Source of the DNA: Nocardia miyunensis NBRC 108239
GTDB lineage: Bacteria > Actinomycetota > Actinomycetes > Mycobacteriales > Mycobacteriaceae
Reading direction: 5' to 3'
Assembly: GCF_001613065.1 (NCBI RefSeq)
Contig: NZ_BDBQ01000122.1
Coordinates: forward strand, 1 to 34,762
Length of the DNA: 34,762 bases
The notes beneath the pieces were generated by a model. The model saw only the letters and a program-made list of their open reading frames with translations, made no database searches and had not been told where the DNA came from. Positions 10,201 through 18,000 of the stretch are shown in pieces; within the stretch, counting starts at the first letter, position 1, and each line of letters starts with the position of its first letter. The position numbers and the translations under genes are program-made.

Positions 10201-11988
10201 CGGGTGCCCGGAATCGAGGAGCGGTACCCGGATCTCGCCGCGCTCGCATCGGCACCGGCCGTCCCGGATGTCGTTTTGTGGCCCGAATTCGCAGGGGCAC
10301 ACGGTGTTTCGCCGTCGTCGGCAAACGACCGCGTGAAAACGGCCCTGCGCACGGTGCACGACTGGCTGGCGGACGCTCGCTTCGCGCGGTCGCGGCTGGT
10401 GGTGATGACCGACCGTGCGGCGGCGCTGCCCGGCGAAGCTCCGGATACCGGATCGGCGGCGATCTGGGGACTGATCCGCAGCGCCCAGACCGAATACCCG
10501 GATCGGTTCGTACTGCTCGACGCCTCCGCAGAAGGCACGGACCACATCTCGGCCGAACGGATCGCCGCCGCGATCGGCGAACCGCAGGTGGCGCTGCGCG
10601 CCGGCCGCCTCTTGGCGCCGCGCCTTGAGCCGGTGACATCCGTTGCGGCCGAGCCGGTTTCGTTCGGCTCCGGAACCGTCTTGATCACCGGCGGCACCGG
10701 TGGGCTGGGTGCGCTGCTGGCACGGCATCTGGTCACCGCGCACGACGTGCGACAACTGCTGCTGGTATCGCGCCGCGGCGAACGCGCCACCGGCGCACCG
10801 GAACTCGCCGAGGAACTGGCACGCCTCGGTGCCGATGTGCGGATCGTCGCCTGCGACGTCACCGACCGCGATGCGCTGCGGGAGGTGTTGGCCGGCATTC
10901 CCGCGCAGCACCCGCTCACCGGGATCGTGCACGCGGCGGGCGTCCTCGACGACGGCACCGTCCACACGCTCACCGGTGCACAGGTGGATCGGGTCTTCGC
11001 GCCCAAGGCGGCCGCCGCCGAGTACCTGCACGAACTCACCCAGGCGATGAATCTCGAGGCGTTCGTGATGTTCTCCTCGATCTCCGGAATCATCGGATCG
11101 GCGGGGCAGGCGAATTACGCCGCCGCGAATGCCTTCCTGGATGCTCTCGCCGCGCGACGGCGCGCGGAAGGGCTTCCGGCAGTCGCACTCGCGTGGGGTC
11201 CGTGGGAGCCGGATATCGGCATGACGGGTGGTCTGGATCGCGCCGCTCTCGGCCGATTGCAGCGTCTGGGTCTGGCGCCGCTGGACCGCGCCGAGGGCCT
11301 GCGGTTGTTCGACCAGGCGCTGGCCGCGGGCGAATCGTTCTCGGCCCTGGTGCATCTGGATACCGAGAAGTTGCGGCTGGAGGCATACCACGGCCTGGTA
11401 CCGCCGGCATTGCGCGGATTCGTTCGCGTCCGCGGCCGTTCGGCCACTGCGGTCGCCGCCGAACCGGCACTGGGGGAGCGACTCCATGACGTAGCCGAGA
11501 CCAAGCGCCCCGGCGTCGTCCTGGACCTGGTGCGCGAACAGGTGGCGGCGGTGCTGGGCTACGACTCGCTCGACGCCGTCGGGCCGGATCGCGGGTTCGA
11601 CGAGCTCGGCTTCGACTCCCTCGGCGGTGTCGAGTTCCGGAACCGGCTGTCGAAGACGACCGGACTGTCGCTGCCCTCGACCTTGGTGTTCGACTACCCG
11701 ACCGCGCGAGAGGTCGCCGATTATGTGCTGGCACAGATCGCGACCGTCGCGCCCACCCCGGCGACGCCCGCGGCGTCGGACGATATCGCCCGGCTCGAGG
11801 CACTGCTCGAGCGGATCATCGCCGCCGGCGTCGGCAACGACGAGATCCTCGCCGGATTGCGGGGAGTCGACGAGCGCCTGCGCACCTTCCTCGGTGCCGA
11901 GTCGGCCGTTCACGAGTACGACGATCTCGAACTTTCCTCCGACAGTGAGCTCTTGGATTTGATCGACAAGGAGTTCGGCCCGGCATGA
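1183..11988 (+). CDS. Bimodular type I polyketide synthase, 2 x (KS-AT-DH-KR-ACP)
   Basis: This 3601-residue cytoplasmic megasynthase should perform two malonyl extensions, each followed by ketoreduction and dehydration. Domain order: N-terminal coiled-coil docking 1-33; KS 34-461; AT 568-about 860; DH 930-1214; KR about 1236-1690; ACP about 1695-1768; KS 1792-2216; AT 2319-about 2610; DH 2688-2966; KR about 2990-3430; ACP about 3442-3515; C-terminal docking about 3530-3601 ending in an acidic SELLDLIDKEFG helix. There is no ER between DH and KR in either module. Both KS domains have the Cys-His-His triad, both ATs have GHSIGE, both DHs have HxxxGxxxxP, both KRs have LDD, and both ACPs have GFDSL, so all domains look competent. 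The stop codon overlaps the next start (ATGA), indicating translational coupling. Both modules belong to one sequence lineage that differs from most of the downstream modules. Confidence 0.97.
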   Translation: MADNDELRHYLKKTAKELYETKQQLRELTDRSTEPIAIVGMSCRYPGGVRSPEDLWRLTADGVDAVGGFPTDRGWDLRRLYDPDPDVPGTVYTREGGYLDAAGDFDAAFFGISPREAAAMDPQQRLMLEVSWEALEHAGIDPMTLRGSGTGVFAGVIHQNYGPRIGTSTTTGETEGHAYFGVANSVLSGRIAYTLGFKGPAISVDTACSSSLVAIHLACQALRNGDATLALAGGVTVMSDPSLLISFARQRGLSPDARCKAFAAAADGTGFSEGVGMLVLERLSEARRLGHTVLAVVRGSAVNQDGASNGLTAPNGLSQERVVAQALANAGLGASDVDVVEAHGTGTKLGDPIEATALIGVYGKGREHGPLRLGSLKSNIGHTQAAAGVAGVIKMVQAMRHEMLPRTLHVDAPSPHVDWSAGTVRLLRGSEPWPAGERVRRAGVSSFGASGTNAHLIVEEAPAEPVTVPASAEVPGPDPLASDVVPLVISAKSREALRAQADRLRQWLLGDLDADPWDVAHSLTTSRALLDHRGVVLGRGRSELLAGLADLATDAPNTIESKAIAGQTAFLFTGQGAQRAGMGAGLYRAFPVFAAALDEVCAEFDPLLRRSLKEVMFADPDAVLDRTEFTQPALFAFEVALFRLVESFGVTPDVVIGHSIGELAAAYVAGVWSLPDACALVAARGRLMGALPAGGAMLAVAVEEARAVEIAADVDGAVEVAAVNGPSSTVLSGDADAIAEIERRLDGHGVETHRLRVTQAFHSARMDPMLAEFRSVAERITYRPPSLPVVSNESGDFAGDAVTQPEYWVRQVRGCVRFAPGVATLVATGVRRFVEVGPNAVLAAMTRECLAENPEVESAASVVAAARRSVDEVVRFATALAELQVAGAPVNWAPWFRGRNVRRVPLPTYAFQHRRYWLQPADEVSPASDHPILTGVVGLAGSDEWLFTGRLSLRTHPWIADHTTYGVVVVPSAALIEFLLVAGGRIGCGVVDDLTLQAPILPTADDEIELQVLVQAPDGSGRRRFEFYFRTSANDEWVHNATGALAAHRDGDSELSARLRAEQWPPADAERVDTGGLAERIYQDAGLEYGPAFIGVRAAWQRGDAVFSEVVLDTAAAPEAGRHDLHPALLDLVLHAGFSRLMWRDADFPPDTGRLLFRWGGARFHRQAGERRAGVTSLRVVAIASGTETISVAAVDMNGDPIVSVDAVVMRPYDLGEFRRTLVRDDAGLYEVRWESAPVSPAAPPASSMAVLASTPLPGIGTSYGSVADVVAAERVPDVVVWRAAARSTADATDVAAAVRAEVQGTLALLKSWLSQRSLSGARLVVVTAGGAGLPDARPDPAAAAVSGLVRSAQSENPGRFVLLDTDPATPLDGDLIAAVVRSGEPQVAVRGRQMLVPRLTRASAADETGVGASPWDATVVITGGTGGLGALFARHLVAEHGVRRLVLTSRRGPAAPGADALAADLTRAGADVRVIACDIADREAVRELVESLDPAAGPIAIVHAAGVLDDGTVESSTREQVDRVLAPKVDGAWHLHDLSRDRDVSAFVLFSSVAGVLGSPGQGSYAAANGFLDALAQWRRAAGMAATSVAWGPWNQGSGMTGELDDAALRRWARLGLGQLADADGLRLFDAALAHERPVPLRFDATVLRRASDAGVVPAVLRGFLPRSARPARTESAAALSLGARLAGVPEAQRRDVVLEVVREQVATVLGHDSGSDIGPGQPFDEIGFDSLAAVEFRNRLAEATGVQLVSTLVFDHPTPAAVAKLVHSRIAPVAVDGPAVEPVRRVRTDEPIAIVGMACRFPGGVESPDELWDLLAAGTDATGEFPSDRGWELERLFDPDPDKPGTVYTTRGGFLYDAADFDPGFFGISPREAVAMDPQQRLLLEVSWEALEQAGIDPASLRGSDTGVFTGAGASGYVDRVDGELEGYRLTGNTSSVISGRVAYVLGLEGPAVTVDTACSSSLVSLHLACQALRQGDSSLVLAGGVTVAASPYLYVDFARQRGLSPDGRCKAFSAEADGVAFAEGVGVLVLERLSDARRRGHDVLALVRGTAVNQDGASNGLTAPNGPSQERVIAQALANAGLAPADVDAVEAHGTGTPLGDPIEANALIAAYGQDRGDREPLRIGSIKSNIGHTVAAAGVGGVIKMVQALRHETLPRTLYADAPSPHVDWSAGAVRLLTRPEPWPAGEKARRAGVSSFGVSGTNAHAILEEAPASPPVVSAPAADGPRPAMPWLVSAKNETALRAQAAKLRNWLLGHPEVDPADVGHSLATARTQHECRAVLLGGDREQMSARLAALAAGSPSAAVVSGTVCTGKTAFLFTGQGAQRVGMGAGLAAAFPVFSRALDEVCARFDPLVGCSLRQAMFTGRGSETAAAETGMLDRTRLTQPALFAFEVAMCRLLESFGLSPDLVIGHSIGELAAAYVAGVWSLDDACALVAARGRLMAELPEGGAMLAIAASEAEVASATVEFGDRVAIAAVNAPAAVVVSGDEDAVGEVERGFTEQGRRTSRLRVSHAFHSARMEPMLAEFEKAAAGVSCGVPRIPLVSNVSGRIAGEDISTPGYWVSQVRAAVRFAPGVETLVAAGVRRFLEVGPDAVLAAMTRQTLPAEIEARSAVAAAARREHDEVEQFLTLLGRAHIAGLPVDWTRLFADRRNTRVALPTYAFEHRRYWLDPAAGGSRNTSEHPLLTDVVRVGDRDEWLFTGRLSLRTQPWIADHTSYGVVLVPSAALMELLLVAGRRIGCGAVDELTLEAPILPPAQGDVELQVLVREPDPAGRRPFTFHYRLPGRDLEWARNASGVLSGEQPAGLGLAEILRTEAWPPADADPVDPGWIPAQVARVAGLEYGPSFIGIDAAWRRGDTIFSEVTLNREVPSDRFQLHPALFDMALHAGLVCLIWSDDPGDRTEGKLLFRWGATQFHTTARVTTLRVMAVRRGTETTSVVAVDQDGKPVFSVDEVVMRSYDAEQLRATLPGAGASRYGLRWAVVEPGEPLATGRTALLGTARVPGIEERYPDLAALASAPAVPDVVLWPEFAGAHGVSPSSANDRVKTALRTVHDWLADARFARSRLVVMTDRAAALPGEAPDTGSAAIWGLIRSAQTEYPDRFVLLDASAEGTDHISAERIAAAIGEPQVALRAGRLLAPRLEPVTSVAAEPVSFGSGTVLITGGTGGLGALLARHLVTAHDVRQLLLVSRRGERATGAPELAEELARLGADVRIVACDVTDRDALREVLAGIPAQHPLTGIVHAAGVLDDGTVHTLTGAQVDRVFAPKAAAAEYLHELTQAMNLEAFVMFSSISGIIGSAGQANYAAANAFLDALAARRRAEGLPAVALAWGPWEPDIGMTGGLDRAALGRLQRLGLAPLDRAEGLRLFDQALAAGESFSALVHLDTEKLRLEAYHGLVPPALRGFVRVRGRSATAVAAEPALGERLHDVAETKRPGVVLDLVREQVAAVLGYDSLDAVGPDRGFDELGFDSLGGVEFRNRLSKTTGLSLPSTLVFDYPTAREVADYVLAQIATVAPTPATPAASDDIARLEALLERIIAAGVGNDEILAGLRGVDERLRTFLGAESAVHEYDDLELSSDSELLDLIDKEFGPA
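1282..6504 (+). other. PKS module KS-AT(malonyl)-DH-KR(B)-ACP, protein 2 module 1
   Basis: KS: Cys208 in DTACSSS, His343 in HGTGT and His382 in NIGH. AT: nucleophile Ser659 in GHSIGE; the specificity motif is QAFH (759-762) instead of the usual malonyl HAFH, with TQPALFAFE upstream, so malonyl-CoA is still the best call. DH: His962 in HTTYGVVVVP and Asp1131 in the LLDLVLH motif. KR: GGTGGLG at 1424, LDD at 1509-1511 (B-type), Lys1529, Ser1553, Tyr1566 and Asn1570. ACP: Ser1732. Predicted outcome is one C2 unit carrying a double bond. Activity is inferred from the motifs. Confidence 0.9.
6556..11748 (+). other. PKS module KS-AT(malonyl)-DH-KR(B)-ACP, protein 2 module 2
   Basis: KS: Cys1961, His2096 and His2136. 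AT: Ser2418 in GHSIGE; HAFH at 2518-2521 indicates malonyl-CoA. DH: His2720 in HTSYGVVLVP and Asp2888 in LFDMALH. KR: GGTGGLG at 3170, LDD at 3255-3257, Lys3275, Ser3299 and Tyr3312; no Trp at the A-type position, so B-type. ACP: Ser3479. Both DHs of this protein share the unusual PSAAL sequence after the catalytic motif, where the DHs of proteins 3 and 4 have PGTGF or PATGF. The module should add one further double bond. Confidence 0.9.
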
Positions 11989-12098
11989 GCAACCCCGAGA
12001 CCAGCAACGAGGAACGGCTCAGCCGGTATCTGCGGAAGGTCACCGCGGACCTGCGCGCCGCCAAGAAGCATATTCAGCACCTGGAAGACCGGGCCGCC
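11770..12098 (+). other. Docking-domain pair between the second and third PKS proteins
   Basis: The tail of the 3601-aa protein has two helices (about residues 3530-3570) followed by an acidic terminal helix ending LIDKEFG. The head of the next protein (residues 1-38) is a coiled coil of the LSRYLRKVTADLRAAKKHIQHLE type. It belongs to the same subgroup as the junction at 930-1281. The shared class means that charge pairing, not class, must decide partner choice between these two junctions. Confidence 0.8.
11968..11973 (+). promoter_or_regulatory. Ribosome binding site embedded in the upstream gene
   Basis: AAGGAG lies 11 nt before ATG 11985 and is itself the Lys-Glu codon pair of the conserved LIDKEFG docking helix. 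The start overlaps the upstream stop as ATGA (11985-11988), which supports this start and coupled translation. Confidence 0.75.
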
Positions 12099-15000
12099 GA
12101 ACCGATCGCGATCGTCGGGATGAGTTGCCGGTATCCGGGTGGTGCCGACACTCCGGCGCGGTTGTGGGAGTTGGTCGCCGCCGGCACCGATGCCGTCGGT
12201 CCGTTCCCGGCCGATCGTGGCTGGGACCTCGAGCGCCTGTTCGACCCCGACCCTGGTACACCGGGAACCGTCTACACCCGGGAAGGCGGATTTCTCGATG
12301 CCGCCGGCGATTTCGATGCGGGGTTCTTCGGAATAGGCCCGCGCGAGGCCGCCGCCATGGATCCGCAGCAGCGGTTGTTCCTGGAAGCGGCCTGGGAGGC
12401 GCTGGAGGACGCCGGGATCGATCCGATCTCGCTGCGCGGCGGCGACACCGGGGTGTACGCGGGCGTGATCCATCAGGACTACGGGCCCCGCGTCGGTTCG
12501 CCGGGCCTGACCGCGGAGTCGGAAGGCCATGCCTACCCGGGGGTTTCGTCCGCGGTCCTGTCCGGGCGGGTCGCCTTCACCTTCGGATTCAAGGGCCCCG
12601 CGCTCTCGGTGGATACCGCGTGTTCCTCGTCGCTGGTCGCGCTGCACCTCGCCTGCCAGGCGCTGCGTCAGGGCGACACCTCGCTCGCCCTGGTCGGCGG
12701 AGTCACCGTGATGTCGGACCCCACCCTGCTGATCGCCTTCGGCCGGCAGCGTGCGCTGTCCCCGGATGGACGTTGCCGGGCATTCGCGGCGGGAGCGAAC
12801 GGGACCGGATTCTCCGAAGGGCTCGGCATGCTCGTCGTGGAGCGCTTGTCGGATGCGCGTCGCAACGGTCATCAGGTTCTCGCGCTCATCCGAGGCAGCG
12901 CGGTCAACCAGGACGGCGCGAGTAACGGCCTGACCGCGCCGAACGGCCCGTCGCAGGAAAAGGTGATCACCGATGCGCTCGCCAACGCCGGTCTGACACC
13001 CGCCGACATCGATGTGGTCGAAGCGCACGGCACCGGCACGACGCTCGGCGACCCGATCGAGGCGCAGGCGTTGATCGCCACCTACGGCCGCGAGCGCGTC
13101 GCGGGTCCGCTCCGGCTCGGTTCGCTGAAGTCGAATATCGGGCACACCTCCGCCGCGGCCGGGGTCGGCGGGGTGATCAAGATGGTGCAGGCGCTACGGC
13201 ACGCCATGCTGCCCGCGACTTTGCACGTCGACGCCCCGTCCCCGCATGTGGACTGGTCGGGAGGCGGGGTGCGGCTTCTCACCACGGCGGAGCCGTGGCC
13301 GGTGGGCGAGCGGGTGCGTCGCGCGGCGGTGTCCTCATTCGGTGCCAGCGGTACCAACGCGCATCTGATTCTGGAGGAGGCTCCGGTTCCGGAGGCGGCA
13401 TCCACCGACCCGGTGGACGACGGCGCCGATCGTGCGCGGGCGGTGGGATCCGTAGTCCCGCCGTGGCTGATCTCGGCGAAGACCGAGGCGGGCCTGCGGG
13501 CGCAGGCGGCCGCGCTGCTGAATTGGGTGACCGAGCAGCCGGACCTGGCAGTCGACGACATCGGCTGGTCGCTGGTGACGACTCGTGCTCAGCTGGAGGT
13601 CCGGGGTTCGGTCGTGGCCGGCGACCGCGAGACGATGCTCGCCGGACTGGCAGCACTCGCCGAACACGGTTCGGCCACCACGGCCGGCGGCGTGGCGACG
13701 GGGCAGGCGGTCACCCGGAAGGCAGCCTTCCTGTGTACCGGTCAGGGTGCGCAGCGGGTCGGGATGGGGCGGGAACTGTACGCGGCGTTCCCGGTATTCG
13801 CTGCCGCGTTGGACGAGGTCTGCGCGCAGTTGGATCCGCTGCTGGGCGGCTCGCTCGCCGAACTGATGTTCACCGGACGGTGGTCCGGCGGCGGTCTCGA
13901 CGATGCCGACGGCGATGTGCTGGATCGGACCGAATTCACCCAACCCGCACTGTTCGCGTACGAGGTCGCGCTGGGCCGGCTGCTGATCTCCTCCGGCATG
14001 ACACCCGATGTGCTGATCGGACATTCGATCGGCGAACTGGCGGCCGCCTGTCTCGCCGGCGTGTGGTCGCTGCCCGACGCCTGCCGATTGGTGGCGGCCC
14101 GCGGGCGGCTGATGGGGCGGTTGCCACAGGGCGGCGCCATGCTCGCTGTCGCGGCGAGCGAATCCGAGGTGTCGCAGGCGCTGGAGGCGGTTACCGGCGA
14201 TATGGGCCGGGTTTCCATCGCCGCGGTGAATTCCCCTGTCTCCGTAGTGGTATCCGGTGACGACGATGCCGTCTCGGTACTCGGGCAGTGGTTCGCCGAC
14301 CGTGGGCGCAAGACATCGCGGCTGGCGGTATCCCACGCGTTCCATTCGCACCGCATGGAACCCATGCTGGCCGAATTCGAGGCCGTCGCACGGGATCTGA
14401 CCTATCACCGTCCACAGATTCCGCTGGTGTCGACCGTGTCGGGCCGGACCGGCGACGACATGCTGGAACCCCGATACTGGGTCGAACAGGTGCGCGCGGC
14501 CGTGCGGTTCGCTCCGGGCGTGGACGCCCTGGTGGCAGCGGGTGTCCGCCGGTTCCTGGAAGTCGGCCCGGATGCCGTCCTGACGGCGATGGTCCGGGAA
14601 TGCCTGCCGGAGGATATCGAATCGCAGTCGTCGGTCGTCGCGAGCGCACGCCGGGGGCGCCCGGAGGGCGAGCAGCTCGTCGACTGCCTTGCCCATGCGC
14701 ACGTGGTGGGCTTCGATGTCGATTGGCCGGCATTCTTCACCGGACGATCGGTCTCGCGAGTCCCGTTGCCCACCTACGCTTTTCAGCGTCGCCGGTACTG
14801 GCTGGCGTCCGGCTCCCACACCGCCGACGTGGAAGCGGCCGGCCTCGGTGCGGTCGACCATGCGCTACTGGGCGCGGTGATCTCGGTCCCCGAATCCGAT
14901 GGTCTGCTGTTGACGGGCCGGTTGTCGGTGGCGACCCAGCCGTGGCTGGCCGACCACACGATCGCGGGTGTGGTGGTGTTCCCCGCCACCGGCTTCGTCG

Positions 15001-18000
15001 AGCTCGCGCTGCATTCCGGGATGCGGATCGGCTGTTCGGCGCTGACGGAACTTGTGCTGCGGGTGCCGCTGGCGTTGCCGGAGACCGGCGGCGTCGCCGT
15101 CCGGGTCGTAGTCGGCGGCCGGGACGAGGTGGCCCGCCGGACCGTGCGGATATTCTCCTGCCCCGACGGTGATGTGGAGGCGAACCCGTCCTGGACATTG
15201 CATGCCGAGGGTGTTCTCGCCGAGGGCGAGGCCGCCGACTTCGACCTGATGTCGTGGCCGCCGGTGGGCGCCGCCGCTGTCGACGTCGACGGTATGTACG
15301 ACGAATTGCTCGATGCCGGATACGGGTACGGCCCGGCGTTCCAGGGGGTGCGCGCGGCCTGGCGGCGCGGGGACGAGTTGTTCGCTGAGGTCGCGCTACC
15401 CGACTCGGCCGGAGCCGAGGGTTTCGGAATTCATCCGGCGCTGTTCGATGCGGCGCTGCAGGCCGGGATGGTTCGCGGCGCGGGTGCGGCGTCCCCGGCG
15501 TTGCCGTCCAGGTGGGCCGGGGTGACCCGGTATTCGGCGGGGGCCGCGGCGCTGCGGGTGCGGATCGTCGTCGACGGCGACGAGTTCGGGCTGCGGATCG
15601 CCGATGATCGCGGGCGACCGGTGTTGTCGGCGGCTGCTGTGGTTCCTCGGCCGCTGTCGGCCCAGGACTTGGGTGCGCACCTGGTCGAGCGGAATCTGTT
15701 CGATGTGGAGTGGGTCGCTGCCGCGCAGTCCTCGGCGGCGGCCGTTGTGCCCGAACGTCTCGCGGTGGTCGGTCCGGCAGCGGGCCATCCCGACCTCGCG
15801 GCATTGATCGAGACTCTGGCCGCGTCCGAGGATCCGGTTGTTCCCGAGATCGTCCTGTTCGAGTGCCCCGAGGTCGAGGGTGCGCCGCCGGAGGCGGCAC
15901 GGCGTGTCGTCGCCGGTGTTCTCGACACGCTCCAACGCTGGTTGAGAGATTCTCGCTTCGAACGGTCCCGTCTGGTTGTGGTGACCCGATTCGCCGTGGC
16001 CGTCGATGTTTCCGACCCGGTGAGCCTGAGCCACGCCGCGGTGTGGGGTTTGGTGCGTGCCGCACAGGCGGAACACCCGGACCGATTCCAGGTGCTCGAC
16101 CTGGACCGGGCAGATCCGGAGCGGGACCCGGTCGCGGTGGCAGCGTTTTCCGCCGCGGTTGCGGGCGAGCCCGAGGTCGCGGTGCGCGGCGCGGATGTGC
16201 TGGTGCCGCGGTTGCGTCGCCATGAGTCCGGCACACCCGTTCGGCCCGCGGAGCGGGGCACGGTGCTGATCACCGGTGGGACCGGAGGTCTCGGTGCGTT
16301 GATCGCCCGGCACCTCGTCACGAATCATGGTGTGCGACAGCTGCTTCTGATCTCACGTCGCGGTACGGCCGCCCCCGGCGCGATGCTGTTGCGCGACGAA
16401 CTGGCCCAACTCGGCGCACAGGTGACCATCGCCGCGTGTGATGTGTCCGATCGGGCCGCCCTGGCCGCGGTGATCGACGGCATTCCCGGCGAACATCCCC
16501 TCACCGGAGTGGTGCACGCGGCCGGGACAGTCGACAACGGTGTGATCGAATCGATGACCGAGGAGCGCATCGACTCGGTTTTCGCGCCCAAGGTCGATGC
16601 GGCGTGGCACCTCCACGAGCTCACGCGCGATCGTTCGCTGTCGCTGTTCGTATTTCTGTCCTCGGCGGGCGGGCTCGTATTGGCGGCCGGGCAAGCGAAT
16701 TACGCGGCGGCGAACGTTTTCCTGGATGCGCTGGCGGCGCATCGGCGCCGTGCCGGATTGCCCGCGACGTCGGTGGATTTCGGTCTGTGGGCGCGGTCGA
16801 GCGGGCTCGGCGTCGACTTGTCCAAGGCCGATTTCGAACGAATGCGCCGACAGGGGTTCCCGCCTCTGACCGAGTCGCAGGGTTTGGCGCTGTTCGATTC
16901 GGCAGTGGCCGCCGATACGGCTCAGCTGGTGGCGTTGCGGATAGATCCGGCGATGCTGCGCGCCCGCGGTGCGCGGATACCGGCGCTGGTTCGCTCGCTC
17001 GTTGCCCTCACCCCACGCCGGCAGTCGACATCCGCAGCGGGACCGCAGTTCCTGCGGCTGTCGGCCGGTTCGTCGGACGCCGATCGTGCGGCAGCAGTGC
17101 TCGACCTGGTTCGATCGGTTGCTGCCGGTGTGCTCGGGCATCCCTCCGCGGATGCGGTCGAACCGCAGCGAGCGTTCCGGGAGTTGGGTTTCGATTCCCT
17201 CGGTGCGGTCGAGTTCCGGAACAGGCTCGACGCCGCGAGCGGCCTGAAACTACCGGCGACGCTTGTGTACGACTATCCGACTCCCGAAACCGTCGCGCAG
17301 TTCATCCGCTCGGAACTCGATGGCGTGGAAGCCGCCGATACCGTTGCGATGAAACGCATTCGGGCCGACGACGATCCGATTGCGATCGTCGCGATGAGTT
17401 GCCGATATCCCGGCGGGGTTGCCTCGCCGGAAGATCTGTGGCGCGTGATCGCCGCGGGTACCGATACCACCGGGGTGCTGCCGGCGGATCGAGGCTGGGA
17501 CATCGACGCCCTCTATGACCCGGAACCGGGAAAGGCGGGTCGTACCTACACCCGGCACGGTGGATTCCTCTATACCGCAGCCGATTTCGACGCCGACTTC
17601 TTCGGCATCAGTCCCAACGAGGCCACCACGATGGATCCGCAGCAGCGGCTGCTGCTGGAGGCCTCGTGGGAGGCATTGGAACGGTCCGGCGTCGACGCGA
17701 ATGCGCTGCGCGGCAGCGCGACCGGGGTCTTCACCGGAGTGTCGTTCCACGATTATCCCGCCAGTTCGAATACGGGATCTCTTGTGTCCGGGCGAGTTTC
17801 GTATGTGTTCGGCTTCGAGGGGCCGGCTGTCACGGTGGATACGGCGTGTTCGTCGTCGCTGGTGGCGATGCATCTGGCCGCGCAGTCGCTGCGATCGGGG
17901 GAATGCGATCTGGCGCTGGCCGGTGGTGTGACGGTGATGTCGACACCGGATGTCTTCGTGGAGTTCAGTCGTCAGCGTGGCCTTTCTCCCGACGGCCGGT

